Positions 26,999 through 35,891 of a stretch of 64,000 nt of DNA are shown here, piece after piece. Positions within the stretch are counted from its first letter, which is position 1. Each line of letters opens with the position of its first letter. This DNA is from Aquitalea sp. LB_tupeE (GTDB lineage Bacteria > Pseudomonadota > Gammaproteobacteria > Burkholderiales > Chromobacteriaceae), in the NCBI RefSeq assembly GCF_013391415.1, contig NZ_JACAXB010000026.1, positions 124,001 to 188,000 on the forward strand. The letters run 5' to 3'. The position numbers and the translations under genes are program-made. Under the pieces are notes generated by a model. That model worked only from the letters and a program-made list of their open reading frames with translations. It was not told the DNA's origin and searched no databases.

Positions 26999-28441
26999 TC
27001 AGTGCACTTGATAGGCCGGGTCCAGCAGCAGCGGGGCGATGGCCTGGGCACCGGTCATGTCGGCGGCTAGCGGCTGGGCCGGGGGCAGGGCCAGCAGCAG
27101 GCGTGCGGCATCGGCGGCAGTCTTGACGTGGTAGATGGCGGCCCACTCGTCCGGCTGTAACTTGATGGGGCGTAGCCCGGCCTGCACCAGGCGGCGGATG
27201 CGCGCTTCGCGGCCGCGTTGTTCATCCATCTGGCCGTCGGCCATGACAAAGCTGTTGCGGATGGGCGCGGCGTCGTGGCTCAGGCGGTCGAGAAACTGTT
27301 TGCGGGTGAGCAGGGTGTTGCTGTTGATCCAGACATCGCCACCGGGCCAGCCTTTGACATTGGGCGGGTTGAACACGTCCTGCCCCAGCTGGCGGTTAAG
27401 CCCGGCCAGCGCGCGCCAGTCCGGCGGGGTGAGGTCGAATGTCACCAGCGTGCCCACGGTCAGTTCCACTGGCGATTTCACCAGCTGGCCCTGGCTGTTC
27501 CAGAAGGCCGGAGTCAGCAGCATGGCGCGCAGCAGCGGGCGGATTTCGTAATTGTCGCGGTAGAACAGCGCAGACAGGCGTTTGATGTCAGCCTGGTCCG
27601 GGGTGGGGGAAATCAGATATTTCCATAGCTTGAGGGTGACAAAGCGGGCGGTTTGCGGATTGCGCAGCAGCATGTCCAGCACGTCGTCTCCATCAAAATT
27701 ACCCTGCTGACCAAAGATGGTTTTATCGCCATTGTCATGCAGGTTCGGTCGGTAGACAAACTGGAAATCCTTGTCCAGCGACCAGCCGGTGAAGGCGCGG
27801 GCCGCTTCGCGAATGTCCTGTTCGCTGTAATGGCCTTCACCCAGGGTGAACAACTCCATCACCTCGCGGGCAAAGTTTTCATTGGGCTGACCCTTGCGGT
27901 TATTCACCGTGTCCAGATAACGCATCATGGCCGGGTCGCGGGCAATTGCGTGCAGGAGCTGGCCGAAATTACCCACGGCCTGCTTGCGCAGCAATACATT
28001 TTGTTGATACATCAGCTGGGGTACGCCAACTTTGTCTAGTCCGGAAACAAAATGGTTGTGCCAGAACAGGGTCATTTTTTCGGTGAACGGGCTGGGGCTG
28101 ATGCGCATTTCTTCCAGCCACCAGCCACGTAATTCCAGTGCATGTTCGTTGCGTTCTTTTTGCAGGGCTTTCTTTTCGTCTTCGTTCAGATTGGCTTTGC
28201 CCGGACGTTCAAACGGTTCGTTTACCCAGGCGGGCGGGGCTGTGAGCGCGGTATAGCTGACATGATCGAGCAGCCGGTCCACCGCCTGCTGGCGGCTGAG
28301 CGGTGCATAGAGGGCAATTTGTGCCGGATTGGCCCCGAAACCGGTACGGGACAGCAAGTGGCGTGCTCCCTCCTCGCCGATACCGGCCCAGGCTTGCAGT
28401 GGCAGTATGGCGAGCAGAAACAGACGGATGACAATGTTCAC
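26999..28441 (-). CDS. DUF1800 family exported protein
   Basis: A 480-residue protein with a cleavable signal peptide (residues 1-19, ending LQAWA). It has the family features ARHLLSRTGFGANPAQIALY near the N terminus, WWLEEMRISPSPFTEKMTLFWHNHFVSG in the middle, and NENFAREVMELFTLGEGHYSEQDI, ARAFTGWSL and NVKGWPGG. Function is unknown. It is first in a two-gene operon with the DUF1501 gene. The two probably act together in the periplasm. Confidence 0.9.
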   Translation of the reverse strand: MNIVIRLFLLAILPLQAWAGIGEEGARHLLSRTGFGANPAQIALYAPLSRQQAVDRLLDHVSYTALTAPPAWVNEPFERPGKANLNEDEKKALQKERNEHALELRGWWLEEMRISPSPFTEKMTLFWHNHFVSGLDKVGVPQLMYQQNVLLRKQAVGNFGQLLHAIARDPAMMRYLDTVNNRKGQPNENFAREVMELFTLGEGHYSEQDIREAARAFTGWSLDKDFQFVYRPNLHDNGDKTIFGQQGNFDGDDVLDMLLRNPQTARFVTLKLWKYLISPTPDQADIKRLSALFYRDNYEIRPLLRAMLLTPAFWNSQGQLVKSPVELTVGTLVTFDLTPPDWRALAGLNRQLGQDVFNPPNVKGWPGGDVWINSNTLLTRKQFLDRLSHDAAPIRNSFVMADGQMDEQRGREARIRRLVQAGLRPIKLQPDEWAAIYHVKTAADAARLLLALPPAQPLAADMTGAQAIAPLLLDPAYQVH

Positions 28442-28547
28442 GGATAGCCTCGCAGCAAAAACCAGCCCGCAACACGATGTGGCAACGGCTGCCAGTGCTG
28501 CGGGGCGGTAAGAATAGGCTGGCAGGCAGCCAGCCCATGGCTGGATT

Positions 28548-28883
28548 TTACTTGCCGATTTCCTTGCTGACTGTGTTTTCTTCCTGATTCAGGGTTTTTT
28601 GTTCCTGTTTGGTGATGTGACCGTGGTTCTGGCGGGCATCGGCACGCTCCTGCTGGCGGATGGCGCGGTCTTGCTGGTGCAGTTCACGGGCTTTCTGTTT
28701 GCCGATTTCGCCTTCCTTGCGTTCCTGGTGAATGCGCTTGTCCTGATTGGCCAGACGGTGATTCACTTCGGCGCGACGCGGGTGCTGCTTTTGCCATTCG
28801 GTTTCAGCCGATGCACTGGCAGATAGTGTGGCGAAGGTGATGGCGGACAGGCTGATCAGCATGATGCGGGTCGTCAGTTTCAT
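28548..28883 (-). CDS. Small exported Gln/Glu/Lys-rich protein
   Basis: A 111-residue protein with a signal peptide (MKLTTRIMLISLSAITFATLS, cleavage near ASA-ET). The mature part is charged and helical (RRAEVNHRLANQDKRIHQERKEGEI, ITKQEQKTLNQEENTVSKEIG). I have seen this pattern in unnamed exported proteins of betaproteobacteria, without known function. The start at 28883 has AGGAG upstream; the frame extends 23 codons further without a signal-like sequence. Confidence 0.8.
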   Translation of the reverse strand: MKLTTRIMLISLSAITFATLSASASAETEWQKQHPRRAEVNHRLANQDKRIHQERKEGEIGKQKARELHQQDRAIRQQERADARQNHGHITKQEQKTLNQEENTVSKEIGK

Positions 28884-29070
28884 GGTGGAGCTCCTGGGGT
28901 TATCTATAGGTACTGCGGTTGAACAAGCGTGCTGTTGTTGTGAATTCATCATGGCGGGAAAGTGTGTACAATCCTTTGATTGTTGGCGGCAGGGTGTTAA
29001 TTTTCGTGAAAAACGGGTAACGCCTTGTAAGCGAACATGTCGGCAGGTATCCGAAGGATGCCGCCAATCA

Positions 29071-29138
29071 CCAGGGGTGCCCTGTACGGGCTGAGAAACA
29101 CCCTAGAACCTGAACTGGATAATGCCAGCGGAGGGAGC
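29071..29138 (+). promoter_or_regulatory. TPP riboswitch (THI element)
   Basis: Contains the conserved blocks GGGGTGC, GGCTGAGA, ACCCT-GAACCTGA, CTGGATAATGCCAGC and GGAGGGA in the right order. Thiamine pyrophosphate would fold this leader and repress the transporter operon that starts 73 bp downstream. A possible -10 element TACAAT lies at 28967-28972, but no good -35 element was found. Confidence 0.95.
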
Positions 29139-29210
29139 GTGATGCAGAAGGCCTACCCATCTGTTGTTTCGCTTGCTCCTGCGATTGCGCTTTGTCGCAC
29201 GGAGAATGTC

Positions 29211-30218
29211 ATGCAATTGTTCAAAACCACCACCTTGCTGGCCGCACTGTTGGCCGCCTCTCTGGTAAACGCAGCCGAGCTGCGGGTGCTTACCCATAGC
29301 TCGTTTGCTGTGTCCAAGCCGCTGCTGGCCGAGTTTGAAAAGCAGAACGGCGTGAAGCTGAGCATCATCAAGGCCGGGGACGCCGGAGAGATGGTGAACA
29401 AGCTGATCCTGACCCGCGCCAACCCGATTGCCGACGTGGTGTACGGCATCGACAACACCCTGATAGGCAAAGCAGCAGCCGCTGACGTGCTGCTGCCCAT
29501 GACCGACAAGGGCGCAGCGGTGTCGCTGCCCGGCGCGGTAAGCATCGATTACGGCTATGTCACGCTCAACTACGACAAGGCCTGGTTTGCCAAGAAGCAG
29601 CTGCCGCTGCCCAAAACACTGGATGATCTGACCCGGCCGGCCTACAAGGACCTGCTGGTGGTGGAAAACCCGGCTACTTCCAGCCCCGGCCTGGCATTTT
29701 TGCTGTCCACCATCTCCGCCATGGGCGAAACCAAGGCCATGGCCTTCTGGGGCAAGCTGCGTGATAACGGCGTGAAGGTGAGCAAGGGCTGGACTGAAGC
29801 CTATTACACCGACTTTTCCCGCAATGGCGGTGCACGCCCCATCGTGGTGAGCTATGCCACCAGCCCGGCCGCGGAAGTGTTCTACAGCAAGGAAAAACTC
29901 ACTGCTTCGCCTACGGGGAACCTGTTGTTGCCCGGTGCCGTGTTCCAGCAAGTGGAAGGCGCAGCGCTGGTGAAGGGCGGCAAGGAAGCGGCGCTGGCAC
30001 GCAAGTTTGTCGAATTCCTGCGTTCGGACGCGGTGCAAAAGGATATTCCCACCACGATGTGGATGTACCCGGTGCAGCCGGGCATTGCGCTGGACCCTGT
30101 ATTCCAGCATGCGGAAAAGCCGACCGCGCATACCACGCCGGATAGTCGCCAGATTGCTGCCAAGACCACTGCCTGGGTAGGCAAGTGGACGCGCATCGTG
30201 TTGAAGTCCGGCCAGTAA
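29211..30218 (+). CDS. thiB: Thiamine ABC transporter, periplasmic binding protein
   Basis: A 335-residue periplasmic protein that delivers thiamine or its phosphates to the ThiPQ permease. The signal peptide is MQLFKTTTLLAALLAASLVNA. The body (LRVLTHSSFAVSKPLLAEFEKQNG, IADVVYGIDNTLI, SPGLAFLLSTI, GWTEAYYTDFS) fits the TbpA/ThiB group of binding proteins. The start at 29211 is supported by GGAG six bases upstream and by the signal peptide. An in-frame ATG at 29142 directly after the riboswitch would add 23 residues and is less likely. Its TAA overlaps the ATG of the GNAT gene. Confidence 0.93.
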   Translation: MQLFKTTTLLAALLAASLVNAAELRVLTHSSFAVSKPLLAEFEKQNGVKLSIIKAGDAGEMVNKLILTRANPIADVVYGIDNTLIGKAAAADVLLPMTDKGAAVSLPGAVSIDYGYVTLNYDKAWFAKKQLPLPKTLDDLTRPAYKDLLVVENPATSSPGLAFLLSTISAMGETKAMAFWGKLRDNGVKVSKGWTEAYYTDFSRNGGARPIVVSYATSPAAEVFYSKEKLTASPTGNLLLPGAVFQQVEGAALVKGGKEAALARKFVEFLRSDAVQKDIPTTMWMYPVQPGIALDPVFQHAEKPTAHTTPDSRQIAAKTTAWVGKWTRIVLKSGQ

Positions 30219-30787
30219 TGCACACCAGTCCCGCGATTGCCGACATCCTCAGTCCGCGGCTGATCCTGCGTCATCTGACGCCGGACATGCTGCGTGCCAG
30301 CATGGAGGCACGGCTGGCCGAAGTTGCCACAGCACTGGGCAGCGCGGTGCCGCTGGACTGGCTGGAGGAGGCGGCAGTGATGTCGCTGCGGCTGGACCAG
30401 ATGGAAAACGAGCCGGAATACGCGCCGTGGTCGATGCGTGCCATGCTGCTGCGCGAAACCGGCCAGTTGGTGGGGCATATCAATTTCCATACCTGCCCCG
30501 GCCATGCTTACCTCAAGGGGCGCGGTGACGTGGAGTTGGGTTATACCGTGTTATCGGCTTTCCGCCGCCAGGGCTTCGCCACCGAGGCCTTGCTGGCCTG
30601 CGCGGACTGGGCGGTGTGCACCGCTGGCGTCAAGCGCTTTGTCTTGTCCATCAGCCCGGATAATCTGCCGTCGCAACAACTGGCAGCCCGCCTGGGCTTT
30701 CGTTGGCTTGAACGGGTGGAAGACCCGGACGACGGCCCGGAAGACGTGCTGGTGGCCGACTGGCCTTTCCAGCAGGACCATGCATGA
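30218..30787 (+). CDS. GNAT-family N-acetyltransferase inside the thiamine operon
   Basis: A 189-residue acetyltransferase of the RimJ/RimL (Acetyltransf_3) type. Family marks are SPRLILRHLTPDML at the start, GHINFHTCPG, the acetyl-CoA loop region ELGYTVLSAFRRQGFATEALLACADWA, and ISPDNLPSQQLAARLGFRWL. It is joined to thiB by TAATG and to thiP by ATGA overlaps, so it is an integral member of the riboswitch-controlled operon. GNAT enzymes are not a known part of ThiBPQ transport. The substrate is unknown; a thiamine-related amine or the transporter itself are only guesses. Confidence 0.88.
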   Translation: MHTSPAIADILSPRLILRHLTPDMLRASMEARLAEVATALGSAVPLDWLEEAAVMSLRLDQMENEPEYAPWSMRAMLLRETGQLVGHINFHTCPGHAYLKGRGDVELGYTVLSAFRRQGFATEALLACADWAVCTAGVKRFVLSISPDNLPSQQLAARLGFRWLERVEDPDDGPEDVLVADWPFQQDHA

Positions 30788-32331
30788 CCGAGCGCCGCCG
30801 TACCCTTGTGCTGGCGCTGTTGCCGCTGGCCTTTCTGCTATTGATGTCCATCCTGCCCTTGTTGCGTTTGCTGCAAGAAGGGCAGGGGCAGTTCTCGCTT
30901 GGCCTGTTGGCCGATTCCTATCTGCAATGGCGCATTGTCTGGTCGCTACTGCAAGCGGCGGCCAGCTGTGTGGCGGCCTTGCTGGTAGGCCTGCCGCTGG
31001 CCTGGTGTCTGGCGCGCTACCGGTTTGCGGGGCGCAGCCTGACACTGCGCCTGCTGATGTTGCCCTTTGTCATGCCGACGCTGGTGGCCGGCATGGGCGT
31101 GCTGGCACTGTTCGGCCCGCAAGGCCTGCTCGGTATCAATCTGCAAGACACGCCCTGGCTGCTGCTGTACGGCAATCTGTTTTTCAATTTGCCGCTGGTC
31201 ATTCGCGCCGCCTGTGAAGGGCTGTCCCAGGTGCCGGCCAGCCGCATTGCCGCAGCGCGCACGCTGGGGGCTACGTCGTGGCGGGTGTTCTGGCGGGTGG
31301 AGTGGCCAGCGGTGCGGCCCTGGCTGTGGTCGGCGCTGTGTCTGGTGTTTTTGTATTGTTTCTCCGGTTTTGGACTGGCGCTGCTCTTGGGTGGGCAGCG
31401 CTATGCCACGGTGGAGGTGGAAATCTACCAACTGGTGGCTTACGAGCTGAATCTGGCCGATGCCGGTGCGCTGGCTTTGCTGATGCTGCTGGTGACCGGG
31501 GCCATGGCCACGCTGTATGCCTGGCTGGAGCGCAGGCTGGCCTCGCCGCTAAAGGTGGACCCGCTGCCGCCACGCCCGCCGCAGGGCGCGCAATGGCTGC
31601 ATCTGCTGGCGGCACTCGCTGTGCTGCTGCTGTTTGGCGGTTTGCCGCTATTGGCGGTGCTATGGCGTGCCATGCAGGCCTTGTGGCTGTTGGGGCCGAC
31701 TGTGCTTGCCGATGAAGACGTGCGGCTGGCTGTGTACAACTCGGCCCGTTTCAGTGCGCTGGCGGTGTTGCTGGCGGCGGGGCTGGGCTGTCTGCATGCG
31801 CTGGCTGCGCGTACCAGCCTGGCTTTGCGGGCCTTGGCTTTTCTACCCTTCATCGTGTCGCCGGTCTGCCTGGCATTTGGCCTGTTGCTGCTCTACCCGC
31901 AATGGACGGCCAGCCTGGCCTTGCTGCTGGCCACCTATGCCTTGCTGGCCTATCCCTTTGTGGCGCGCAGCCTGGCTGGTGCGCTGGACAGTCTGCCACC
32001 GCATTGGCCACAGGCGGCGCGCAGCCTGGGGGCATCGCCGCTGCATACCTTTACCCGGGTGTTGTGGCCCTTGCTGCAACCGGCTTTCCGCCGTGGCCTG
32101 GCCTTTGCCGCTGCCACCGCGCTGGGCGAGTTTGCCGTCACCCTGTTTTTGTCGCGGCCAGAGTGGCTGACACTCACCACGCTGATTTACCAGCGGCTGG
32201 GGCGGCCCGGGCCGGACAATGCCGCGCTGGCCATGTTGTTGTCTGCTGTGCTGATGTTGCTGGCCTTGCTGGCGTTTGTGGCGATTGAATGGCCGTCGGC
32301 CACCGAGCGCCAACTGGAAAAGGAATCCTGA
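30784..32331 (+). CDS. thiP: Thiamine ABC transporter, permease
   Basis: A 515-residue inner membrane protein with about twelve membrane segments in two homologous halves, the fused-permease form seen in ThiP. EAA-like loops that contact the ATPase are visible in each half (ASRIAAARTLGATSWRVFWRV and PQAARSLGASPLHTFTRVLWP). It overlaps the GNAT gene upstream by four bases and is one base from thiQ. The TPP riboswitch at the head of the operon supports thiamine rather than iron as substrate, since iron (Fbp-type) permeases look similar. Confidence 0.9.
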   Translation: MTERRRTLVLALLPLAFLLLMSILPLLRLLQEGQGQFSLGLLADSYLQWRIVWSLLQAAASCVAALLVGLPLAWCLARYRFAGRSLTLRLLMLPFVMPTLVAGMGVLALFGPQGLLGINLQDTPWLLLYGNLFFNLPLVIRAACEGLSQVPASRIAAARTLGATSWRVFWRVEWPAVRPWLWSALCLVFLYCFSGFGLALLLGGQRYATVEVEIYQLVAYELNLADAGALALLMLLVTGAMATLYAWLERRLASPLKVDPLPPRPPQGAQWLHLLAALAVLLLFGGLPLLAVLWRAMQALWLLGPTVLADEDVRLAVYNSARFSALAVLLAAGLGCLHALAARTSLALRALAFLPFIVSPVCLAFGLLLLYPQWTASLALLLATYALLAYPFVARSLAGALDSLPPHWPQAARSLGASPLHTFTRVLWPLLQPAFRRGLAFAAATALGEFAVTLFLSRPEWLTLTTLIYQRLGRPGPDNAALAMLLSAVLMLLALLAFVAIEWPSATERQLEKES

Positions 32332-32332
32332 C

Positions 32333-33286
32333 ATGCTGCAACTGGATGCGGTAAGCAAGCGTTTTGGCGACAAGCTGGTGGCCGACCGGCTGAGCCTGCA
32401 ACTGGCCGAGGGCGAGGTACTGGCTTTGCTGGGCCCTTCCGGTGGCGGCAAGAGCACCTTGCTGAAGATGATTGCCGGGCTGGAGCCGCTGGACAGTGGC
32501 CGCATTCTGTTTGCCGGGCAGGACCTGGCTGCCGTGCCGGTGGAGCAGCGTGGCTTTGCGCTGATGTTTCAGGACTTTGCCTTGTTTCCGCATCTGGATG
32601 TGCTGGGCAATGTCTGCTTTGGCCTGCGCGAGCGCGGCATGGCGCGCCCGGCGGCACAGCAGCAGGCGCGTGCCTGCTTGCAGCAGATGGGACTTGCCGG
32701 TATGGAGGCGCGCAAGGTGTGGACACTATCCGGCGGCGAGCAGCAACGCGTGGCACTGGCGCGGGCGCTGGTGACAGCACCACGGCTGTTATTGCTGGAC
32801 GAGCCGTTTTCCAGCCTGGATGCCGACTTGCGCCGCCAGTTGCAGCTGGAGTTCCGCCAGCAATTACAGCGTCAGCACATGCCGGCGATATTGGTGACTC
32901 ACGACCGCGAAGAGGCCTTTGCGCTGGCCGACCGGGTGGCGGTACTGAAAGATGGCCGCATTGTGCAGTGTGCCAGCCCGGCGCAGTTACTGGCCGCGCC
33001 AGCCACACCGTGGCTGGCCCGTTTTATCGGCTATGAAAATGTGCTGGAGGATGGTGTGGTGCCGGAGCAGGCTTTGTGCCTGGGCGCGGACCAGCCGCTG
33101 GCCCAGGTACAAGGCATCATCCAGCTGGCGGACGGCGTGCGGGTGACGGTAGCCAGCCTGGAAGGGCCGTTGACGCTCACCCTGTCAGCGCGCGAGCTGG
33201 CACGCTACGGCGGTAACTTGCAGGTAGGCGGCACGCTGGCAGTGGGCATAGACCGCAGCGCCATGCTGCGCTATGCCAGCGCCTGA
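32333..33286 (+). CDS. thiQ: Thiamine ABC transporter, ATPase
   Basis: A 317-residue ATP-binding subunit. Walker A is GPSGGGKST, the signature is LSGGEQQRVALARAL, Walker B is LLLLDEPFSSLD and the H-loop lies in VTHDREEAFALAD. It is longer than enterobacterial ThiQ (about 230 residues). The extra C-terminal 80 residues look like a TOBE-type domain (VRVTVASLEGPLTLTLSARELARY), as in Fbp and sugar importers. The start at 32333 follows AAGGAATCCTGAC. Last gene of the thiB-GNAT-thiP-thiQ operon. Confidence 0.9.
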   Translation: MLQLDAVSKRFGDKLVADRLSLQLAEGEVLALLGPSGGGKSTLLKMIAGLEPLDSGRILFAGQDLAAVPVEQRGFALMFQDFALFPHLDVLGNVCFGLRERGMARPAAQQQARACLQQMGLAGMEARKVWTLSGGEQQRVALARALVTAPRLLLLDEPFSSLDADLRRQLQLEFRQQLQRQHMPAILVTHDREEAFALADRVAVLKDGRIVQCASPAQLLAAPATPWLARFIGYENVLEDGVVPEQALCLGADQPLAQVQGIIQLADGVRVTVASLEGPLTLTLSARELARYGGNLQVGGTLAVGIDRSAMLRYASA

Positions 33287-33294
33287 ACGATGAC

Positions 33295-33804
33295 TCAAGC
33301 GCTGGCCGCAGCCGGTGTGCTGCTGTTGCTGCCGTTATTGGCGCTGGGCTGGCATACATCCACCCAGCGCGCGTTGGTGATGTCGGCCATCAGTGCCGGG
33401 CTGATGCGTACCGCGCTGTGAATGGCCCCGGCAGCCGGGAGTACTTCGTCAAAGTCGCGCAGCGAGGCATCCATATAGACCGGTAGCGGCTGGGCCAAGC
33501 CAAACGGGCAGACACCGCCTACCGGGTGGCCGGTCAGTTCCACCACTTCTTCCACTGCCAGCATCTTGCCTTTGCCAAAGGCCTCCTTGAACTTGCGGTT
33601 GTCTATGCGGGCATCGCCGCGCGTCACCAGGATGATCACCTCGCCGCCATTCAGGCGAAAAGACAGGGTTTTGGCAATGCGCCCCGGCTCAACGCCGTGG
33701 GCTTGGGCAGCCAGTGCCACGGTGGCGGTGCTGACTTCCAGTTCGATGATGGGTATATCCAGTTGGCGGGCGGCAAAAAAATCGCGGACGGATTGCAGGC
33801 TCAT
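33295..33804 (-). CDS. YbaK/EbsC-type aminoacyl-tRNA deacylase
   Basis: A 169-residue single-domain protein that probably hydrolyses mischarged aminoacyl-tRNA in trans. Family features are GRIAKTLSFRL, the Lys of DNRKFKEAFG, and VGGVCPFGLAQPLPVYMDASL. The GGVCPFGL motif points to the YbaK/YeaK/ProX group; the exact tRNA substrate cannot be set from sequence. The start at 33804 opens with the conserved MSLQSVRDFF. It is convergent with thiQ, eight bases apart. Confidence 0.88.
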   Translation of the reverse strand: MSLQSVRDFFAARQLDIPIIELEVSTATVALAAQAHGVEPGRIAKTLSFRLNGGEVIILVTRGDARIDNRKFKEAFGKGKMLAVEEVVELTGHPVGGVCPFGLAQPLPVYMDASLRDFDEVLPAAGAIHSAVRISPALMADITNARWVDVCQPSANNGSNSSTPAAASA

Positions 33805-33905
33805 GGGGTAAACGGAAGTGGTTGGGATGGCACTCCACACTAAACGCTGATCAGTTGGCTGGCAAGTCGGGCGGCTTGTCAGCCTTGCTGTTCATTCCGG
33901 CGGGT

Positions 33906-35030
33906 TCATTGATTGGCGATCTCTGCCAGTTTGTCGCTGATGTCCTGCGCGGTGGCGGCTTGTTCCTCTGCCGCATTGGCGATTTCAATGACGAAATCCC
34001 GTACGTGGTTGATTTGCTCGACGATGGCGGCAATAGCGGCTTCTGCTTCGCTGAAGTCGCGCTCGGTGGCTTTGACTTGTTCGCGGCCCTTGTCCATCGA
34101 ACTGATATTGCTGTGCACCTCTTGCTGGATATCGCGGATCATACTGCCGATTTCCTGGGTGGCCTTGGTGGTGCGCTCGGCCAGTTTGCGCACTTCATCG
34201 GCTACCACGGCAAAGCCACGGCCCATTTCACCTGCGCGCGCAGCTTCGATGGCAGCGTTCAGTGCCAGCAAGTTGGTTTGGTCGGCAATGTCCTTGATCA
34301 CGCTGACAATCTGACCGATGGTTTCCGATTGCTTACCCAGCGAACCCAGATTGTCCGCTGTGCCGCTCACCAGTTCGCTGACGGCGCGCATGGCTGTGGA
34401 GTTGTTTTCAATCATGCTTTTGCCCTTGCGTGCCCGATCCAGCATTTCATTGGATGAGTCCGAGGCAGAAGAGGTGCGCACGGCGACCATTTCGATGGTG
34501 GCCGTCATGGCCTGCACATTGCCGGAAAGTTCGCCAATCCGTTCTTCCAGGAACAGACGGCGCTGGTCGTTGGCGTCGCGTAGCGCCTGGGCTTCCACTT
34601 CGGCTGAAATGTCCTGAAAACTGGCCATGAAACAGAGCAGCTTGGTGCTGTCCTGTGCGTCCCAGATGGGAAAGACTTTGGTCTTGAAGGTAACGCCGCC
34701 CACTGGAATCAGTGCTTCATGGTGGCTAATGCGCCGGACAGCAATATCTTGCAGAATGCGGCGGATGCGTTCCGGGTCGCGGTGAAACTGGTGAATGCTG
34801 TGCTGGAAGGCATTGTTGACATCCACACCGGCACGGAACTTCTCGTTCATCACGGTACGGTGATGGGCCAGTACATCCCGTGCGGTGCGGTTCATGTAGA
34901 AGATGACATTATCGGCGCTGGTATCGGCCAGCATGATGAGGTTGTCCACATAGTCCAGCATGGCGGTGAACTGGTAGAGCTGTTTTTCGCTGTCTTGCAA
35001 AGCCTGATTTTTGTTGCCGAATCCGAACAT
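33906..35030 (-). CDS. Soluble PAS-containing methyl-accepting chemotaxis protein
   Basis: A 374-residue cytoplasmic receptor with no membrane helix. Residues about 20-135 are PAS-like ([28 protein letters not shown]). The signalling domain contains the invariant hairpin tip [19 protein letters not shown], then [18 protein letters not shown]. Expected to feed a CheA/CheW array. The start at 35030 has AGGAG upstream. It is transcribed alone. Confidence 0.9.
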   Translation of the reverse strand: MFGFGNKNQALQDSEKQLYQFTAMLDYVDNLIMLADTSADNVIFYMNRTARDVLAHHRTVMNEKFRAGVDVNNAFQHSIHQFHRDPERIRRILQDIAVRRISHHEALIPVGGVTFKTKVFPIWDAQDSTKLLCFMASFQDISAEVEAQALRDANDQRRLFLEERIGELSGNVQAMTATIEMVAVRTSSASDSSNEMLDRARKGKSMIENNSTAMRAVSELVSGTADNLGSLGKQSETIGQIVSVIKDIADQTNLLALNAAIEAARAGEMGRGFAVVADEVRKLAERTTKATQEIGSMIRDIQQEVHSNISSMDKGREQVKATERDFSEAEAAIAAIVEQINHVRDFVIEIANAAEEQAATAQDISDKLAEIANQ

Positions 35031-35267
35031 GGTGCACTCCTGTCAATGTGTCCTGTCGAAACCTCGCGTTTTCCCCACGGCGCATGCTGTGTACACGTTG
35101 ACGTTCTTCAGGGGAAATGCAAAGGAAGCTGGCCGGGTGTCGCAAGATACCCTAGTAAATAAATCAGGTATAAGCCGGTCAATGCTTGAAAATCAAGCAG
35201 GATTGCCATGCACTTCCCACAAGTACAGGCTTCGCGATGGCGGTGTGTGGCAAGCTGCGGACAGTTG

Positions 35268-35756
35268 TTACTCCGGCAATGCCAGCATATGGGTTTCCTT
35301 GACTTCTTCCATCACCACATAGCTGCGCGATTCGTTGGCATTGGGCAATTGCAACAGGATTTCCCCCAGCAGCTTGCGGTACATGGACATGTCCGGAATG
35401 CGCGCCTTGATCAGGTAGTCGTATTCACCGGATACCAGGTGGCATTCCAGGATTTCCGGGATGTTCTGGATTTCCCGGCGGAAGGCATCAAAGATATTGC
35501 CCGACTTGGCTGACAGCTTGATCTCCACGAATACCAGCAGCGACGCCCCCATGGCGTGCGGGTTGAGCCGGGCGTAATAGCCTTCGATCACGCCGTCGCG
35601 CTCCAGCCGCCGCACCCGTTCGGTGCAGGGTGTGGTGGACAGTCCTACCTTTTCTGCCAGCTCCGTCATGGCGATGCGACCGTTTTTCTGCAACCATTTC
35701 AATATCTTAAGGTCGATCTTGTCCAGTTCCCTGGCGTGAGTGTGTTTTACTTTCAT
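35268..35756 (-). CDS. lrp: Leucine-responsive regulator Lrp (DadR-type)
   Basis: A 162-residue Lrp/AsnC regulator. The HTH region is IDLKILKWLQKNGRIAMTELA, then STTPCTERVRRLERDGVIEGYYARLNP; the RAM domain holds ILECHLVSGEYDYLIKARIPDM. This conserved core is closer to true Lrp than the homologue at 8880. It is divergent from dadA, the dadR-dadA-dadX arrangement known from Pseudomonas, so it should activate D-/L-alanine catabolism in response to alanine or leucine. An AT-rich palindrome lies in the shared promoter region. Confidence 0.93.
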   Translation of the reverse strand: MKVKHTHARELDKIDLKILKWLQKNGRIAMTELAEKVGLSTTPCTERVRRLERDGVIEGYYARLNPHAMGASLLVFVEIKLSAKSGNIFDAFRREIQNIPEILECHLVSGEYDYLIKARIPDMSMYRKLLGEILLQLPNANESRSYVVMEEVKETHMLALPE

Positions 35757-35774
35757 GATTCACTATCAAAGTGT

Positions 35775-35791
35775 AATTTTGCAGGAAAATT
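35775..35791. promoter_or_regulatory. Lrp-type operator candidate upstream of dadA
   Basis: AATTTT-GCAGG-AAAATT is a perfect 6-bp inverted repeat with a 5-bp centre, 19 bp from the lrp start and about 100 bp from dadA. The size and AT-rich arms match Lrp sites. A -10-like TATACT for dadA occurs at 35840-35845; no -35 was recognised. Confidence 0.5.
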
Positions 35792-35891
35792 GAATGTGAC
35801 TTTGTTTTAATTTGGTGAAAAAAACTGCATTGAAATAAATATACTACACAAAATCACTAAGCGCATGATGCGCGGCACGGAGAAAGAGGAA

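Noticed and set aside
29142-29211. Start of ThiB at the ATG just after the riboswitch
   Set aside because: It would put 23 residues ahead of a complete signal peptide. The GGAGGGA before it is part of the conserved riboswitch sequence. The ATG at 29211 has its own ribosome-binding site.
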